Below are positions 16,660-26,123 of a stretch of 64,000 nt of DNA, piece by piece. Position numbers and translations under genes: made by a program. A model generated the notes under the pieces. That model made no database searches, had not been told where the DNA came from, and saw only the letters and a program-made list of their open reading frames with translations. Origin of the DNA: an uncultured Clostridia bacterium (GTDB lineage Bacteria > Bacillota > Clostridia > Oscillospirales > Ruminococcaceae); assembly GCA_947629905.1 (NCBI GenBank), contig CANRFM010000003.1, forward strand, positions 1 through 64,000. Direction: 5' to 3'. Numbering within the stretch: position 1 is the stretch's first letter; every line of letters starts with the position of its first letter.

Positions 16660-18120
16660 TCAGGATTTCGGCTTTTGGTTATCCGGTTTTTTCGGGGGTG
16701 CGGGGCGTTTGCGCTGTGCGGGTTTCCGGGGACGGCGGGCAGCATCTTTTTTCACGGCTGCGGAATTGGGGTGCAGATAGATGGGCTGCAGCGGTTTCTT
16801 GCGGTTCACGTACAGAATATGGGAGTACACGCAGAGCGCAATATAGATCGCACTGAGCAGCACGCTGAACAGGATCGCACGGGTGAGCCATTCCGTTTTC
16901 GGGAAGTGCTGAATGAGGGCTGTGTAGTACTTGAACCTCGACAGCTCCACGGATGAGGTCGCTATCAGGTCGACAGACGTGATGTCCTCACCGGAGAATT
17001 TCAGGGTGACTGTGCCGAGTTTTTCGCCAGCCTTGATGGGGGCGGAGACATTTTCTGCCAGTTCCAGTTCCTGCGTGATGGAAGCCACATCTGCCATATC
17101 ATACCAGAGCGTTCCGAAAGACTTTGCAGGCTTGACAAGCACATAGTCCACGCCGTCACCGTTCCGGACTGAAACCTGCCCCAGTTCGGTCGCATCGGAC
17201 AGAATGGTCTGGAACGAGAAATGCTCAAACACCCACTGGAACAGTGCCTGTGCATCCTCAATGTGGTAATATTCCAGTGTGCCTTCGCTGTTGTTGAACG
17301 GGGCAGCGAGCAGAATGACAAGGAAATTGTTCCCGTCTTTGGAAGCCTTGCAGACGATACTTCTGCCCTGTTCAGTGAGGTTAGCCGTCTTGATGCCCTT
17401 GACTTCTTCCATGTAATATTCACTGGAAGCCTGTGTCATGAGGTTGGAATGTGTCCACGTCCAGCCGTCCGGGTGACGTTCGGAATTGGGGGAAGCGGGC
17501 GAGTAGGTCGCTGCTTCACAGGCGATCTGCTCAAATTTCTGGTTTTGCAGGGCATAGGTCGTGATGATCGCCATATCGTTGGCAGTGGTTTTCTGCCCCA
17601 CGTCATAGATACCGCTGACATTGGTAAACGTTGTCTGCGTGCAGCCCAGTTCCACGGCTTTGGCGTTCATCATGCTCACAAAGGTCTGAATGCTGCCGTT
17701 CCCGAACTGGTTCGCCAGCAGTGTGGCAGCTTCACAGGACGAGGTCAGCATCAGCGCATAGAGCAATTCTTCCACCGTGAGCACATCGCCGTTCCGGATG
17801 TCTGCATAGCGCACATCATCGGGGTTTTCCAGTTCGGAAAAAGAGGCATACAGACTCGAATCCGCCGTGATGCGTAGGCTGAGGTTGTTGCAGTTTTCCA
17901 GCACGACAATGGCTTCCATGATCTGCACCAGTGAGCCGGGCATATACTGGGTATCTGCATTTTTCTGGTAAAGTACTTCCTGCGTGTCAAGATTGATCAG
18001 CAAAGCGGCAGAACTGCGTACCTCAAAGCTTGGTGTGAACAGCACAGCCCGTCCGCTGAGATCAACGCAGAAGCAGCAGACCAACAGCAGCGAGGTGAGT
18101 ATGGAAAGGATCTTCTTCAT
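16660..18120 (-). CDS. DacF-like (peptidase S11 fold) protein with degenerate active site
   Basis: Exported relative of D-alanyl-D-alanine carboxypeptidases, 486 residues. It has a signal peptide or anchor (1-20), an S11 fold (about 36-300), a beta-rich C-terminal domain, a membrane helix near 430-452 and a basic Pro/Lys tail. All three penicillin-binding motifs are changed: SxxK is SLVQ (Ser63, Gln66), SGN is SSC (127-129) and KTG is KTA (244-246). Surrounding segments still align, including GIKTANLTEQGR. It probably lacks carboxypeptidase activity and may act as a scaffold or ligand-binding wall protein. AGGAGG precedes the ATG at 18120. Confidence 0.85.
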   Translation of the reverse strand: MKKILSILTSLLLVCCFCVDLSGRAVLFTPSFEVRSSAALLINLDTQEVLYQKNADTQYMPGSLVQIMEAIVVLENCNNLSLRITADSSLYASFSELENPDDVRYADIRNGDVLTVEELLYALMLTSSCEAATLLANQFGNGSIQTFVSMMNAKAVELGCTQTTFTNVSGIYDVGQKTTANDMAIITTYALQNQKFEQIACEAATYSPASPNSERHPDGWTWTHSNLMTQASSEYYMEEVKGIKTANLTEQGRSIVCKASKDGNNFLVILLAAPFNNSEGTLEYYHIEDAQALFQWVFEHFSFQTILSDATELGQVSVRNGDGVDYVLVKPAKSFGTLWYDMADVASITQELELAENVSAPIKAGEKLGTVTLKFSGEDITSVDLIATSSVELSRFKYYTALIQHFPKTEWLTRAILFSVLLSAIYIALCVYSHILYVNRKKPLQPIYLHPNSAAVKKDAARRPRKPAQRKRPAPPKKPDNQKPKS

Positions 18121-18160
18121 GAAAGCGCCTCCTGTTATTCGTTTTGGGATATACACTATT

Positions 18161-18189
18161 ATTATACCAGAAAAAACCCGGATTGCATA
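18161..18189 (-). promoter_or_regulatory. Promoter of the DacF-like gene
   Basis: On the minus strand TGGTATAAT gives an extended -10; the -35 region (TATGCA) is poor. Confidence 0.5.
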
Positions 18190-18295
18190 GCTTTTTCAGA
18201 AAAAATCAGGATTTTCCATAAAAATTCCCCCGAAACCTATGCATATCCGCCAACAGTGCCGGGCAGCCGCTGTGAAAAAATTTACATTTTCCCCC

Positions 18296-18324
18296 TTGAC
18301 AGATACGGGAAAATGCGGTATAAT
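18296..18324 (+). promoter_or_regulatory. Promoter of feoA
   Basis: Perfect consensus TTGACA, 17 bases, TATAAT. Confidence 0.92.
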
Positions 18325-18330
18325 ACTAAT

Positions 18331-18349
18331 AGGTTAGCAGAAACTAACT
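18331..18349. promoter_or_regulatory. Inverted repeat at the feoA transcription start
   Basis: AGGTTAG and CTAACT flank CAGAAA just downstream of the -10 box. The half-site AGGTTAG resembles metal-responsive DtxR/MntR-type sites (TTAGGTTAG), but the spacing is wider. Position suits a repressor; identity is inferred. Confidence 0.4.
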
Positions 18350-18394
18350 GCTGTGAAAACAAGATTCTTTTAGCTTTACAGGAGGTTGGTATCA

Positions 18395-18604
18395 ATGCCG
18401 CTTACATTGGCAAACCCGGAGGAAATTCTCATCATCAAGCGTATCGGTGGCAGCCCGGAGGTCAAAAAGCACCTCGAAAACCTTGGCTTTGTGGTCGGCG
18501 GAGAGGTCCGCATCGTGAACCGGCTCGGTGATAATGTGATCGTCAATGTCAAGGAAGCCCGTGTTGCTATCAGTGAAGAAATGGCACGGCGCATTATGGT
18601 CTGA
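18395..18604 (+). CDS. feoA: FeoA-domain protein
   Basis: SH3-like small protein of 69 residues linked to ferrous iron uptake through FeoB. IKRIGGSPEVKKHLENLGFVVGGEVRIVNR is the FeoA core. The track start at 18386 is a TTG; ATG 18395 lies 9 bases after AGGAGG. No feoB follows, which is unusual; the partner is a small HMA protein. Iron control is suggested by the inverted repeat at the promoter. Confidence 0.9.
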   Translation: MPLTLANPEEILIIKRIGGSPEVKKHLENLGFVVGGEVRIVNRLGDNVIVNVKEARVAISEEMARRIMV

Positions 18605-18615
18605 GGGGGAGGCGT

Positions 18616-18873
18616 ATGGTAAAGACTGTTCTGAAGATCGACGGCATGATGTGCAGCATGTGCGAGTCGCATGTCAACGATGCTATCCGCAACGCTATGC
18701 CCGTGAAGAAAGTGACATCTTCCCACGCAAAGGGCGTGACGGAGCTGCTCACGGAAGAAGTCCCCGATGCGGCGCAGCTCAAAGCGATCATCGCAAAGAC
18801 GGGCTATACGCTGCTCTCGGTCAAAAGCACGCCCTGTGAGAAAAAGCACTTCTCCCTGTTCGGGAAAACCTGA
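18616..18873 (+). CDS. Heavy-metal-associated (HMA) domain protein
   Basis: 85-residue protein with the ferredoxin-like HMA fold. The metal-binding loop is GMMCSMCESHV (CxxC) near residue 13. GGGGGAGG precedes the ATG and the gene starts 11 bases after feoA. HMA proteins carry copper or similar ions; next to feoA it may help metal handling or have been recruited for another cation. No P-type ATPase lies nearby. Confidence 0.88.
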   Translation: MVKTVLKIDGMMCSMCESHVNDAIRNAMPVKKVTSSHAKGVTELLTEEVPDAAQLKAIIAKTGYTLLSVKSTPCEKKHFSLFGKT

Positions 18874-18917
18874 AAAACAATAGCAATGCCCCCTTTGCCA
18901 ATGGCATCGGGGGCATT
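18872..18917 (-). terminator. Terminator of eno
   Basis: AATGCCCCC pairs with GGGGGCATT. On the minus strand it is followed by GCTATTGTTTTT, so it mainly serves eno; it may also stop the convergent feoA transcript. Confidence 0.75.
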
Positions 18918-18944
18918 ATGCATGCTATTAGTGGGTTCCCTTGC

Positions 18945-20324
<1,380 letters not shown>

Positions 20325-20326
20325 TT

Positions 20327-20355
20327 ATTATACCATATTACGGCTGCATTGTCAA
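20327..20355 (-). promoter_or_regulatory. Promoter of eno
   Basis: Minus-strand TTGACA, 17-base spacer ending TGG, then TATAAT. Confidence 0.92.
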
Positions 20356-20436
20356 TCATTTTCTATGAATTTTTCTACTGTACAGCACTGACTTTCGGGG
20401 ACGTAAAAGAAAATTTACAGATTTGTCATAAACCCC

Positions 20437-20465
20437 TTGCCAAATCTGCCTGCCTGTGTTATAAT
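20437..20465 (+). promoter_or_regulatory. Promoter of the DUF4132 gene
   Basis: TTGCCA, 17 bases, TATAAT. The stretch CTGTGTTATAAT is identical to that at the promoter of the 54.8 kb operon. Confidence 0.8.
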
Positions 20466-20513
20466 AAAGTATAACTATCTGTCATTCCATTGACGAATCA
20501 AGGAGGAATCCCC

Positions 20514-23500
20514 ATGTTATACGCATCTGCCCCTACGACAAGCGATTTCCCGAAAACTGCCGACCTGCTCGCCCAATGCGGTGCATCGGCGCATGACATT
20601 TCTGTCATGCGGGAATATTTTGACCTTTCCAAGCCCCGCAATAATGCACTGCTTGACACGCTGACAGGCGGTGCTGACCTGACTGTCGTCCGGTCGAACC
20701 CGCACTACAGGGAGGAGATCAAGGCTGCTGAGAGCGAGGAACTGGAAGAACGCTATGTGCTGTTCCACTTTGCTGTCGGCGGTACTTCTGCCCGGAATTA
20801 TGTGCTGGAAAGCTACTACCGGCGGACGAAATATAAAGATCGGAAAGCGGATGTCATCCGAGTGCTTGCGGACTATTTTCAGGACGATGCCGAACCGCTG
20901 TTTTATGCTTCCAACTATGATACGCTTCTGCATGCCCGGTATCTGTTCGATGTGGACGGTTTTTCCGGTATCAGCCCCGAACATCAGCTCCGTGCCGTGG
21001 AACTTGCCCGAAGTGCCAGTGCCAAGGGGAGTATGCTGGGTACATTCTTTACTTTTGCTGACCCGGAAAAGACGGACGGGAAAGATCCCCTTGTGGCACG
21101 GGCACTATCACTGTTGCAGGCACTCTGGGAGACCCGTGACAGTCTTGCTCCCGAAGAACTTGCCTGCCTGAATCTGGTGCTTGCCTTTGCGGCACCCTTT
21201 GATGCGGACTGCCTGAAACGGTTCCACAGCCTTCCGGATCAGGGAAAGGTGACTGCGCTGTCCAGTATCGTCGGCAACCCTATCTATTTTCCTGCCTATC
21301 TCAGGGCACTGCTGTCGGATACAGAGATCTCGGCAGACTGTATGTGTGCGTGCATTTGTCTGATCGGGGTTAACCCTGCCGCACAGGAGGGGGATACCTT
21401 GCAGCTGCTGGCGAAGAGATACCCGGAGCTCTATCTCAAAGCTGCCGGGAAATGCAGATCGGCTGACAATGCTGTCAAGATGTTGGAAGTGTATGCGGAG
21501 ATCTATCCGGATAAGTCCACAGAGGACGTGTTCAATGCCCTGCGCAGCCGTTCCCGGGAAGAACTGACGGAGCTGCTTGCACAGGCAAACCCCGACTTTG
21601 CGGCACAGACGGCTGCCTACCTGAAAGGGGAGACAGGCATTGCGGAGCTGCTTGCCATTCTGCCGCAGCTCAAAAGCTGGGCATACTGGATGCGGGAGAT
21701 CAGATGTAATGTAAATTATGGAAAAGCATTCGGCTATGATGAATTTGCGGAACGGTGCATCACGTTTCAACTTTTGGTGAACAGGAACGATTATCCGTAC
21801 GAACATATCAGCGCTCTCTTTTCCCGTGAAAAAGACGGTTGGCAGGATACCGTGGAGCAGATCCTGTACCGGCAGCAAGTCCCGCCGGCTTTGCTGCTCG
21901 ATTGCTGCGGCATTTTAGCAGACGGCAAGCCGAAGTGGATAGATCAAATGATAGCCTCCTGCCGGAAATTTGGCTTTGACCTGAAAGCGATCGACAGCAA
22001 GGCGCTTTCTGTTCCCGGCAGATGCCTGTATGCAAAGCTCTGCCAGATCTCAGGCGAAACGGAGCAGCTTGTTGCCCTCACGAATGACGGGAGCAAGGTC
22101 GTGCGTGCGCTGCTTGTGGAACTCCTGCCGGCAGAGCCGGACATCATCCTGCCCCTGTTGACCGCCAAGAAAGGCGCAAAGCGGGAGATCGCCGCACAGC
22201 TGCTCCGGCGGCATTTCCCCGAAAGCATCCGCCCGCAGGTGCAGGAAGCCTTTCAAACGGAAAAGACCGCTGCCATTCAGAAACTGCTTGCCGAAGTGCT
22301 TGGCAGTGCTGTCCCGGAACAGGCAGCCGAGGCACTTTCCGCAGATCTTGTGGGAAGTCTCACCAAGGGGAATAAGGCGAAGAAAGTCGCATGGCTGTTT
22401 GCAAACCCCTTTGCACCTGTTCATAAGAAAGACGGCAGCGAAGCGGAGGAAGCCTATTTGCAGGCGCTCTGTCTCTGCTACGCCAATGCCGCAGCACAGG
22501 AACGCAGTCCGGCAGCGGACACCCTTGCCGCTGACCTCAACACAGAGGAACTGGAACAGTTTGCCATTGCCGTGTTCGGCAAGTGGATGAACACCGGTGC
22601 ACCTGCCAAAAGCAAATGGGTACTTGTGCTGACGGCGGTACACGGCGGTTCTCCGGCAACCGATCTGCTGCTGCATCATATCCGGGAATGGGCAGACAAT
22701 GCCCGTCACGCCATAGCAGGGGAAGCCGCCGGTGCGCTTGCCCTCAACGGGAGTTCGGCAGCGCTGATGGCAGTGGACAACCTCTCCCGGAAATGCAAAA
22801 ACCGCCATGTCCGTGCGGCAGCCGGAACGGCTTTGCAGCGGGCAGCGGATGCACTTGCCATTACAAGGGAGGAACTTGCGGACAAGATCGTCCCCGACCT
22901 CGGCTTTGATGAGCAGCTGTGCAGGGTGTTCGATTTCGGGGAGCGGCAGTTTCAGGTCTATCTGACCCCGGCACTGGAGCTGGAAATTTTTGAGGGGGAG
23001 AAGCGGCTGAAAAATCTCCCGAAACCCGGTGCAAAGGACGATCTGGAAAAGTCCTCCGCCGCCGTGAAGGACTTCAAGGAAATGAAAAAGCAGATGAAAG
23101 CTGCCATCCAAAGCCAGCGGCAGCGGCTGGAATATGTGCTGCTGTGCGACCGGAAATGGACGGCAGAAGGCTGGCGTGACCTCTTTATCCGCAAGCCGGT
23201 GATGCACTGCTTTGCGATCGGGCTGATCTGGGGCGTGTATGAGAATGGCAAATTAGTGCAGAGTTTCCGGTACATGGAGGACGGCACGTTCAACACGGCA
23301 GACGAGGAGGAATACACCCTGCCGGAACAAGCCGTGATCGGACTGGTACATCCCCTCGAACTGGATGAGGAGCTGCTTGCCGCATGGCAGGAGCAGCTTT
23401 CGGACTACGAGATCGCACAGCCTTTCCCGCAGCTGAGCCGCCCGGTATTCCGCCTTACGGATGAGGAAGCGGAACAGACGGCGCTGACACGCTTCAAGGG

Positions 23501-23867
23501 CAGGAAGATCAACAATCTGTCTCTGCTCGGCAGGATGACAAAATCCGGCTGGGACAAGGGACAGGCGCAGGATGCGGGGTTCTTCTATGAATTTGTCCGC
23601 ACGGATATTTCCCGGCAGGAAAGGACTGCGGACGGCAGCGTGGTCAGATCCGGTTATCACACGGAGCTGAAATTCAGCGGTATGTACATCGGCGCTGGCG
23701 GCTACGGGCAGGATATGGAGGACGTGGAGCTGGAAGAAGTCGTATTCTATGCGCCCGACAGCAGGACTGCCCTGAAACTGGGGGAAGTCGATCCACGCTA
23801 CCTCTCGGAGATCATTGCGCAGCTTGGCGGTATTTCCGGGGAGACCACGGAGGAGAAAGAAGCATGA
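20514..23867 (+). CDS. Giant DUF4132 (YehI/MolR-type) protein
   Basis: 1117-residue cytoplasmic protein with no signal peptide. Residues up to about 800 are helical and HEAT-like, rich in Ala, Leu and Glu. The C-terminal 300 residues hold the DUF4132 core: a helical basic stretch (KQMKAAIQSQRQRLEYVLLCDRKW), RDLFIRKPVMHCFAIGLIWG and YTLPEQAVIGLVHPLEL. In E. coli the homologue YehI sits beside yehL-yehM-yehP-yehQ; here those relatives are at 54.8-62.2 kb. Function is unknown. AAGGAGG lies 7 bases before ATG 20514; the track start is a TTG without a site. It overlaps the next gene by 4 bases. Confidence 0.85.
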   Translation: MLYASAPTTSDFPKTADLLAQCGASAHDISVMREYFDLSKPRNNALLDTLTGGADLTVVRSNPHYREEIKAAESEELEERYVLFHFAVGGTSARNYVLESYYRRTKYKDRKADVIRVLADYFQDDAEPLFYASNYDTLLHARYLFDVDGFSGISPEHQLRAVELARSASAKGSMLGTFFTFADPEKTDGKDPLVARALSLLQALWETRDSLAPEELACLNLVLAFAAPFDADCLKRFHSLPDQGKVTALSSIVGNPIYFPAYLRALLSDTEISADCMCACICLIGVNPAAQEGDTLQLLAKRYPELYLKAAGKCRSADNAVKMLEVYAEIYPDKSTEDVFNALRSRSREELTELLAQANPDFAAQTAAYLKGETGIAELLAILPQLKSWAYWMREIRCNVNYGKAFGYDEFAERCITFQLLVNRNDYPYEHISALFSREKDGWQDTVEQILYRQQVPPALLLDCCGILADGKPKWIDQMIASCRKFGFDLKAIDSKALSVPGRCLYAKLCQISGETEQLVALTNDGSKVVRALLVELLPAEPDIILPLLTAKKGAKREIAAQLLRRHFPESIRPQVQEAFQTEKTAAIQKLLAEVLGSAVPEQAAEALSADLVGSLTKGNKAKKVAWLFANPFAPVHKKDGSEAEEAYLQALCLCYANAAAQERSPAADTLAADLNTEELEQFAIAVFGKWMNTGAPAKSKWVLVLTAVHGGSPATDLLLHHIREWADNARHAIAGEAAGALALNGSSAALMAVDNLSRKCKNRHVRAAAGTALQRAADALAITREELADKIVPDLGFDEQLCRVFDFGERQFQVYLTPALELEIFEGEKRLKNLPKPGAKDDLEKSSAAVKDFKEMKKQMKAAIQSQRQRLEYVLLCDRKWTAEGWRDLFIRKPVMHCFAIGLIWGVYENGKLVQSFRYMEDGTFNTADEEEYTLPEQAVIGLVHPLELDEELLAAWQEQLSDYEIAQPFPQLSRPVFRLTDEEAEQTALTRFKGRKINNLSLLGRMTKSGWDKGQAQDAGFFYEFVRTDISRQERTADGSVVRSGYHTELKFSGMYIGAGGYGQDMEDVELEEVVFYAPDSRTALKLGEVDPRYLSEIIAQLGGISGETTEEKEA

Positions 23868-24442
23868 AGCGTTTGTTAGCCGGGGTGATCGGGATCGGAC
23901 TGCTGTTCACCGGGTGCAGTACACAGGAAGCGTCTGCACCGGAAGCACCCGAAGTACCGGAGGGAGCGATCACGGATGACGGGGGAGAGTTCGTGTACAG
24001 CGGGGCGCTGATGCAGGTCGGGGACGATGAAAACGGCTATCTGCAAGTACCGGCGGACTTTGTACCGTTTCAGGACGAGGACGTGGAGGGGCTGACACAG
24101 TATTCCGACACGACCGGGAAAAATATATTCACGCTGGACTTTTACGAGGGGCTGAATTATCAGACCGCTGCCGAAAATCTCCGCAGCTACATGAGCACGC
24201 AGGAAGATTTAGAGGGGCTGACCGGAGCGCAGGTCACGGTCGGTGGCTATCCGGCTTTGCAGATCTACGGGCACTATACGGACGGGTATTTCATCGTGAC
24301 ATGGCTGATCGAGGACACCGCCGACCCGGAAAACTGCTACTATCTGGCGCTGGAATTTGACAACGACCACCAATATATGATGGCGTGCAGTTCGACATTT
24401 CAGATACCGGAAGATTTCCACGCAGCGGAAACGGCAGAATAA
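23864..24442 (+). CDS. Predicted lipoprotein
   Basis: 192-residue exported protein with a lipoprotein signal (MKRLLAGVIGIGLLFTGC, Cys18) followed by an acidic Pro/Ala/Glu stalk. The rest is a compact, acidic domain (ENGYLQVPADFVPF to the end) like small surface lipoproteins annotated as hypothetical. It starts within the DUF4132 stop (ATGA overlap), forming a two-gene operon closed by the terminator at 24446-24477. Whether it works with the cytoplasmic DUF4132 protein is unclear. Confidence 0.8.
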   Translation: MKRLLAGVIGIGLLFTGCSTQEASAPEAPEVPEGAITDDGGEFVYSGALMQVGDDENGYLQVPADFVPFQDEDVEGLTQYSDTTGKNIFTLDFYEGLNYQTAAENLRSYMSTQEDLEGLTGAQVTVGGYPALQIYGHYTDGYFIVTWLIEDTADPENCYYLALEFDNDHQYMMACSSTFQIPEDFHAAETAE

Positions 24443-24445
24443 AAC

Positions 24446-24477
24446 AAGGAGCAGGGATTTTTGCCCTGCTCCTTTTC
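24446..24477. terminator. Bidirectional terminator
   Basis: AAGGAGCAGGG pairs with CCCTGCTCCTT over a short loop, with T-runs on both strands. It separates the convergent lipoprotein and PepSY genes. Confidence 0.88.
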
Positions 24478-24478
24478 G

Positions 24479-25351
24479 TTAATGCAGATCGTGTTCTACT
24501 TCGGTCTCCTGTTTCAGGATCTCTCCCGTCACGGCATCGATCTCGAAGCTGTATTCGTTGTTCCCGACAAGAAATTCCACATCATAATTCGGGCGGCGAT
24601 CGTCTGCATCGAGCTTGACTTCCAGAAACAGCACATCCGCTTCCGCAAAGCCTGCTGCCTGTAAAGCGATCTCCCTTGCCTTGTCATTGCCGATATAGGT
24701 CATACCTGCCGGCGCTGTGGGGAGCGCCTTGCTCTCCTTTTCCCGGATAGAACCGTCTGTCCGGCTGATCTCATAGTCATATTCCGTGTCGGCGGTGCAG
24801 AATTCCACATCATAGTGCCTGTCATCCGGTGCGGTGCGGGTGAAAGTCACATCCGCTTCGGTCAATCCTGCATCAGCAAGGGCGATCTGCTTGGCTACCT
24901 CGATGCCAATGTCCGTTGTATCTGTGGGGAGGGGAGCTGTTTCCGGTGCAGCGGTCTCCGTCGGTCCGGGAACAGATTCCGACAGCGTTTCCGGAACGGT
25001 CTGCAACGGTTCCTGTGTGGCAGGTTCCGTCTGCGGGACGGTCTGCTGTTCCGGGTCGATGTCCCTTGCGGCAATGTCGCCGTTTTTCGCTAACAGGGTG
25101 TATTCGTACTCTGTACCGTTACAGTAGAAGCTGACCTCGTAGACCATGCTGCCGTCCTCGGAGGAAAGCTTTGTACGCAGGGCGGAGACCTGATCGGCGG
25201 ACAGCCCTGCATCCGTAAGGGCGATCTCCTCTGCCCGTTCTGTGCCTATCAGAGACTTCTGCACCACCAGTACGGTAATGAGGGCAAGCAGGGCGATACC
25301 TGCCAAAATGCCCAATATCAGGGGCAATTTGCTTTTCTTCTTTTCTTCCAT
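24479..25351 (-). CDS. Membrane-anchored protein with three PepSY domains
   Basis: 290 residues. A basic start (MEEKKKSK) and one membrane helix (about 9-30) anchor it with the rest outside. Three PepSY-like repeats follow, starting IGTERAEEIALTDAGL, IGIEVAKQIALADAGL and IGNDKAREIALQAAGF; a Thr/Pro/Glu linker separates the first two. PepSY domains are thought to inhibit or modulate proteases in the envelope; a target cannot be named. The start is ATG 25351 after AAAGGAG, not the track's 25372. Confidence 0.85.
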   Translation of the reverse strand: MEEKKKSKLPLILGILAGIALLALITVLVVQKSLIGTERAEEIALTDAGLSADQVSALRTKLSSEDGSMVYEVSFYCNGTEYEYTLLAKNGDIAARDIDPEQQTVPQTEPATQEPLQTVPETLSESVPGPTETAAPETAPLPTDTTDIGIEVAKQIALADAGLTEADVTFTRTAPDDRHYDVEFCTADTEYDYEISRTDGSIREKESKALPTAPAGMTYIGNDKAREIALQAAGFAEADVLFLEVKLDADDRRPNYDVEFLVGNNEYSFEIDAVTGEILKQETEVEHDLH

Positions 25352-25388
25352 GCGGAAAACTCCTTTCTGCAAATGATCTTATTTTTTC

Positions 25389-25418
25389 AGGATACCACAC
25401 AAATCTGAAATTTGTCTG
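25389..25418 (-). promoter_or_regulatory. Possible promoter of the PepSY gene
   Basis: Minus-strand CAGACA, 18 bases ending TGG, then TATCCT. The spacer holds the short inverted repeat ACAAAT/ATTTGT. Weak match. Confidence 0.35.
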
Positions 25419-25473
25419 AACTTTCTGTGATAATTGTCCGAAAAAAGTTCATTCTTTTTCCGAAAATACCCTC

Positions 25474-25502
25474 TTGACAAATTCGTCCGTATAGCGTATA
25501 AT
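25474..25502 (+). promoter_or_regulatory. Promoter of the HD hydrolase gene
   Basis: Consensus TTGACA, 17 bases, TATAAT. Confidence 0.9.
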
Positions 25503-25544
25503 AAAAGTAACAACTCTGTAACTAATTCTTAAGGAGCTGATGGA

Positions 25545-26096
25545 TTGACTACACGGAAGAAAGAAGAGATCTCCCGTTGCATCCGTGAGGGGACATGGGT
25601 ACACGTCACCGGAAGCCGGAAGAACATCTGCCAGACAGAATTTTTCCCGCTCGTCTCCGATCTGCTTGCCTCTGAACCGGTGCAGGCGCTCGGCGAATAC
25701 CGGCATCACATCCGCACGACACGCTATCAGCATTGCCTGAATGTGGCGTATTATAATTACCGGGTGTGCCGTCTGCTCCGGCTGGATGCTGCCTCTGCTG
25801 CAAGAGCCGGGCTGCTGCATGATCTGTATCACTATGAGACTTCCGGCTTTTCCCGCAGAAAGACACCCCTGAAGCATAGCCAATACCACCCTATGGCAGC
25901 ACTGGAAGCTGCGGAAAAGCTTGCTCCCATGAACGAGCGGGAGCGTGACATCATTGAAAAGCATATGTGGCCCGTTACCCGTCCACGTCCGAAATTTGCG
26001 GAGAGCTATGTCATCACGTTCGTGGATAAGTACTGCGCCATGCTGGAATTTCTGCTGCCGCAGCCGGATATTTTCAGACAGAGACCACATCGATAA
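25545..26096 (+). CDS. HD-domain phosphohydrolase
   Basis: 183-residue metal-dependent hydrolase of the HD superfamily. RYQHCLNVAYYNY supplies the first His, GLLHDLYHYE the His-Asp pair, and KHMWPVT with FVDKYCA the later ligands. Similar small clostridial proteins are annotated as HD family or YqeK-like; the substrate is unknown. The start codon is TTG at 25545, 8 bases after AAGGAG. It is monocistronic and convergent with the metallophosphoesterase gene. Confidence 0.88.
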   Translation: MTTRKKEEISRCIREGTWVHVTGSRKNICQTEFFPLVSDLLASEPVQALGEYRHHIRTTRYQHCLNVAYYNYRVCRLLRLDAASAARAGLLHDLYHYETSGFSRRKTPLKHSQYHPMAALEAAEKLAPMNERERDIIEKHMWPVTRPRPKFAESYVITFVDKYCAMLEFLLPQPDIFRQRPHR

Positions 26097-26099
26097 CAA

Positions 26100-26123
26100 A
26101 GGCAGATGCTGCGGCATCTGCCT
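26100..26123. terminator. Bidirectional terminator
   Basis: Perfect stem AGGCAGATGC / GCATCTGCCT with loop TGCG. T-rich bases follow on both strands. It overlaps the stop codon of the minus-strand metallophosphoesterase gene by two bases. Confidence 0.8.

Noticed and set aside
22050-23207. 385-residue minus-strand ORF opposite the DUF4132 gene
   Set aside because: Shadow ORF: the plus-strand protein has a known family core, promoter and ribosome binding site.
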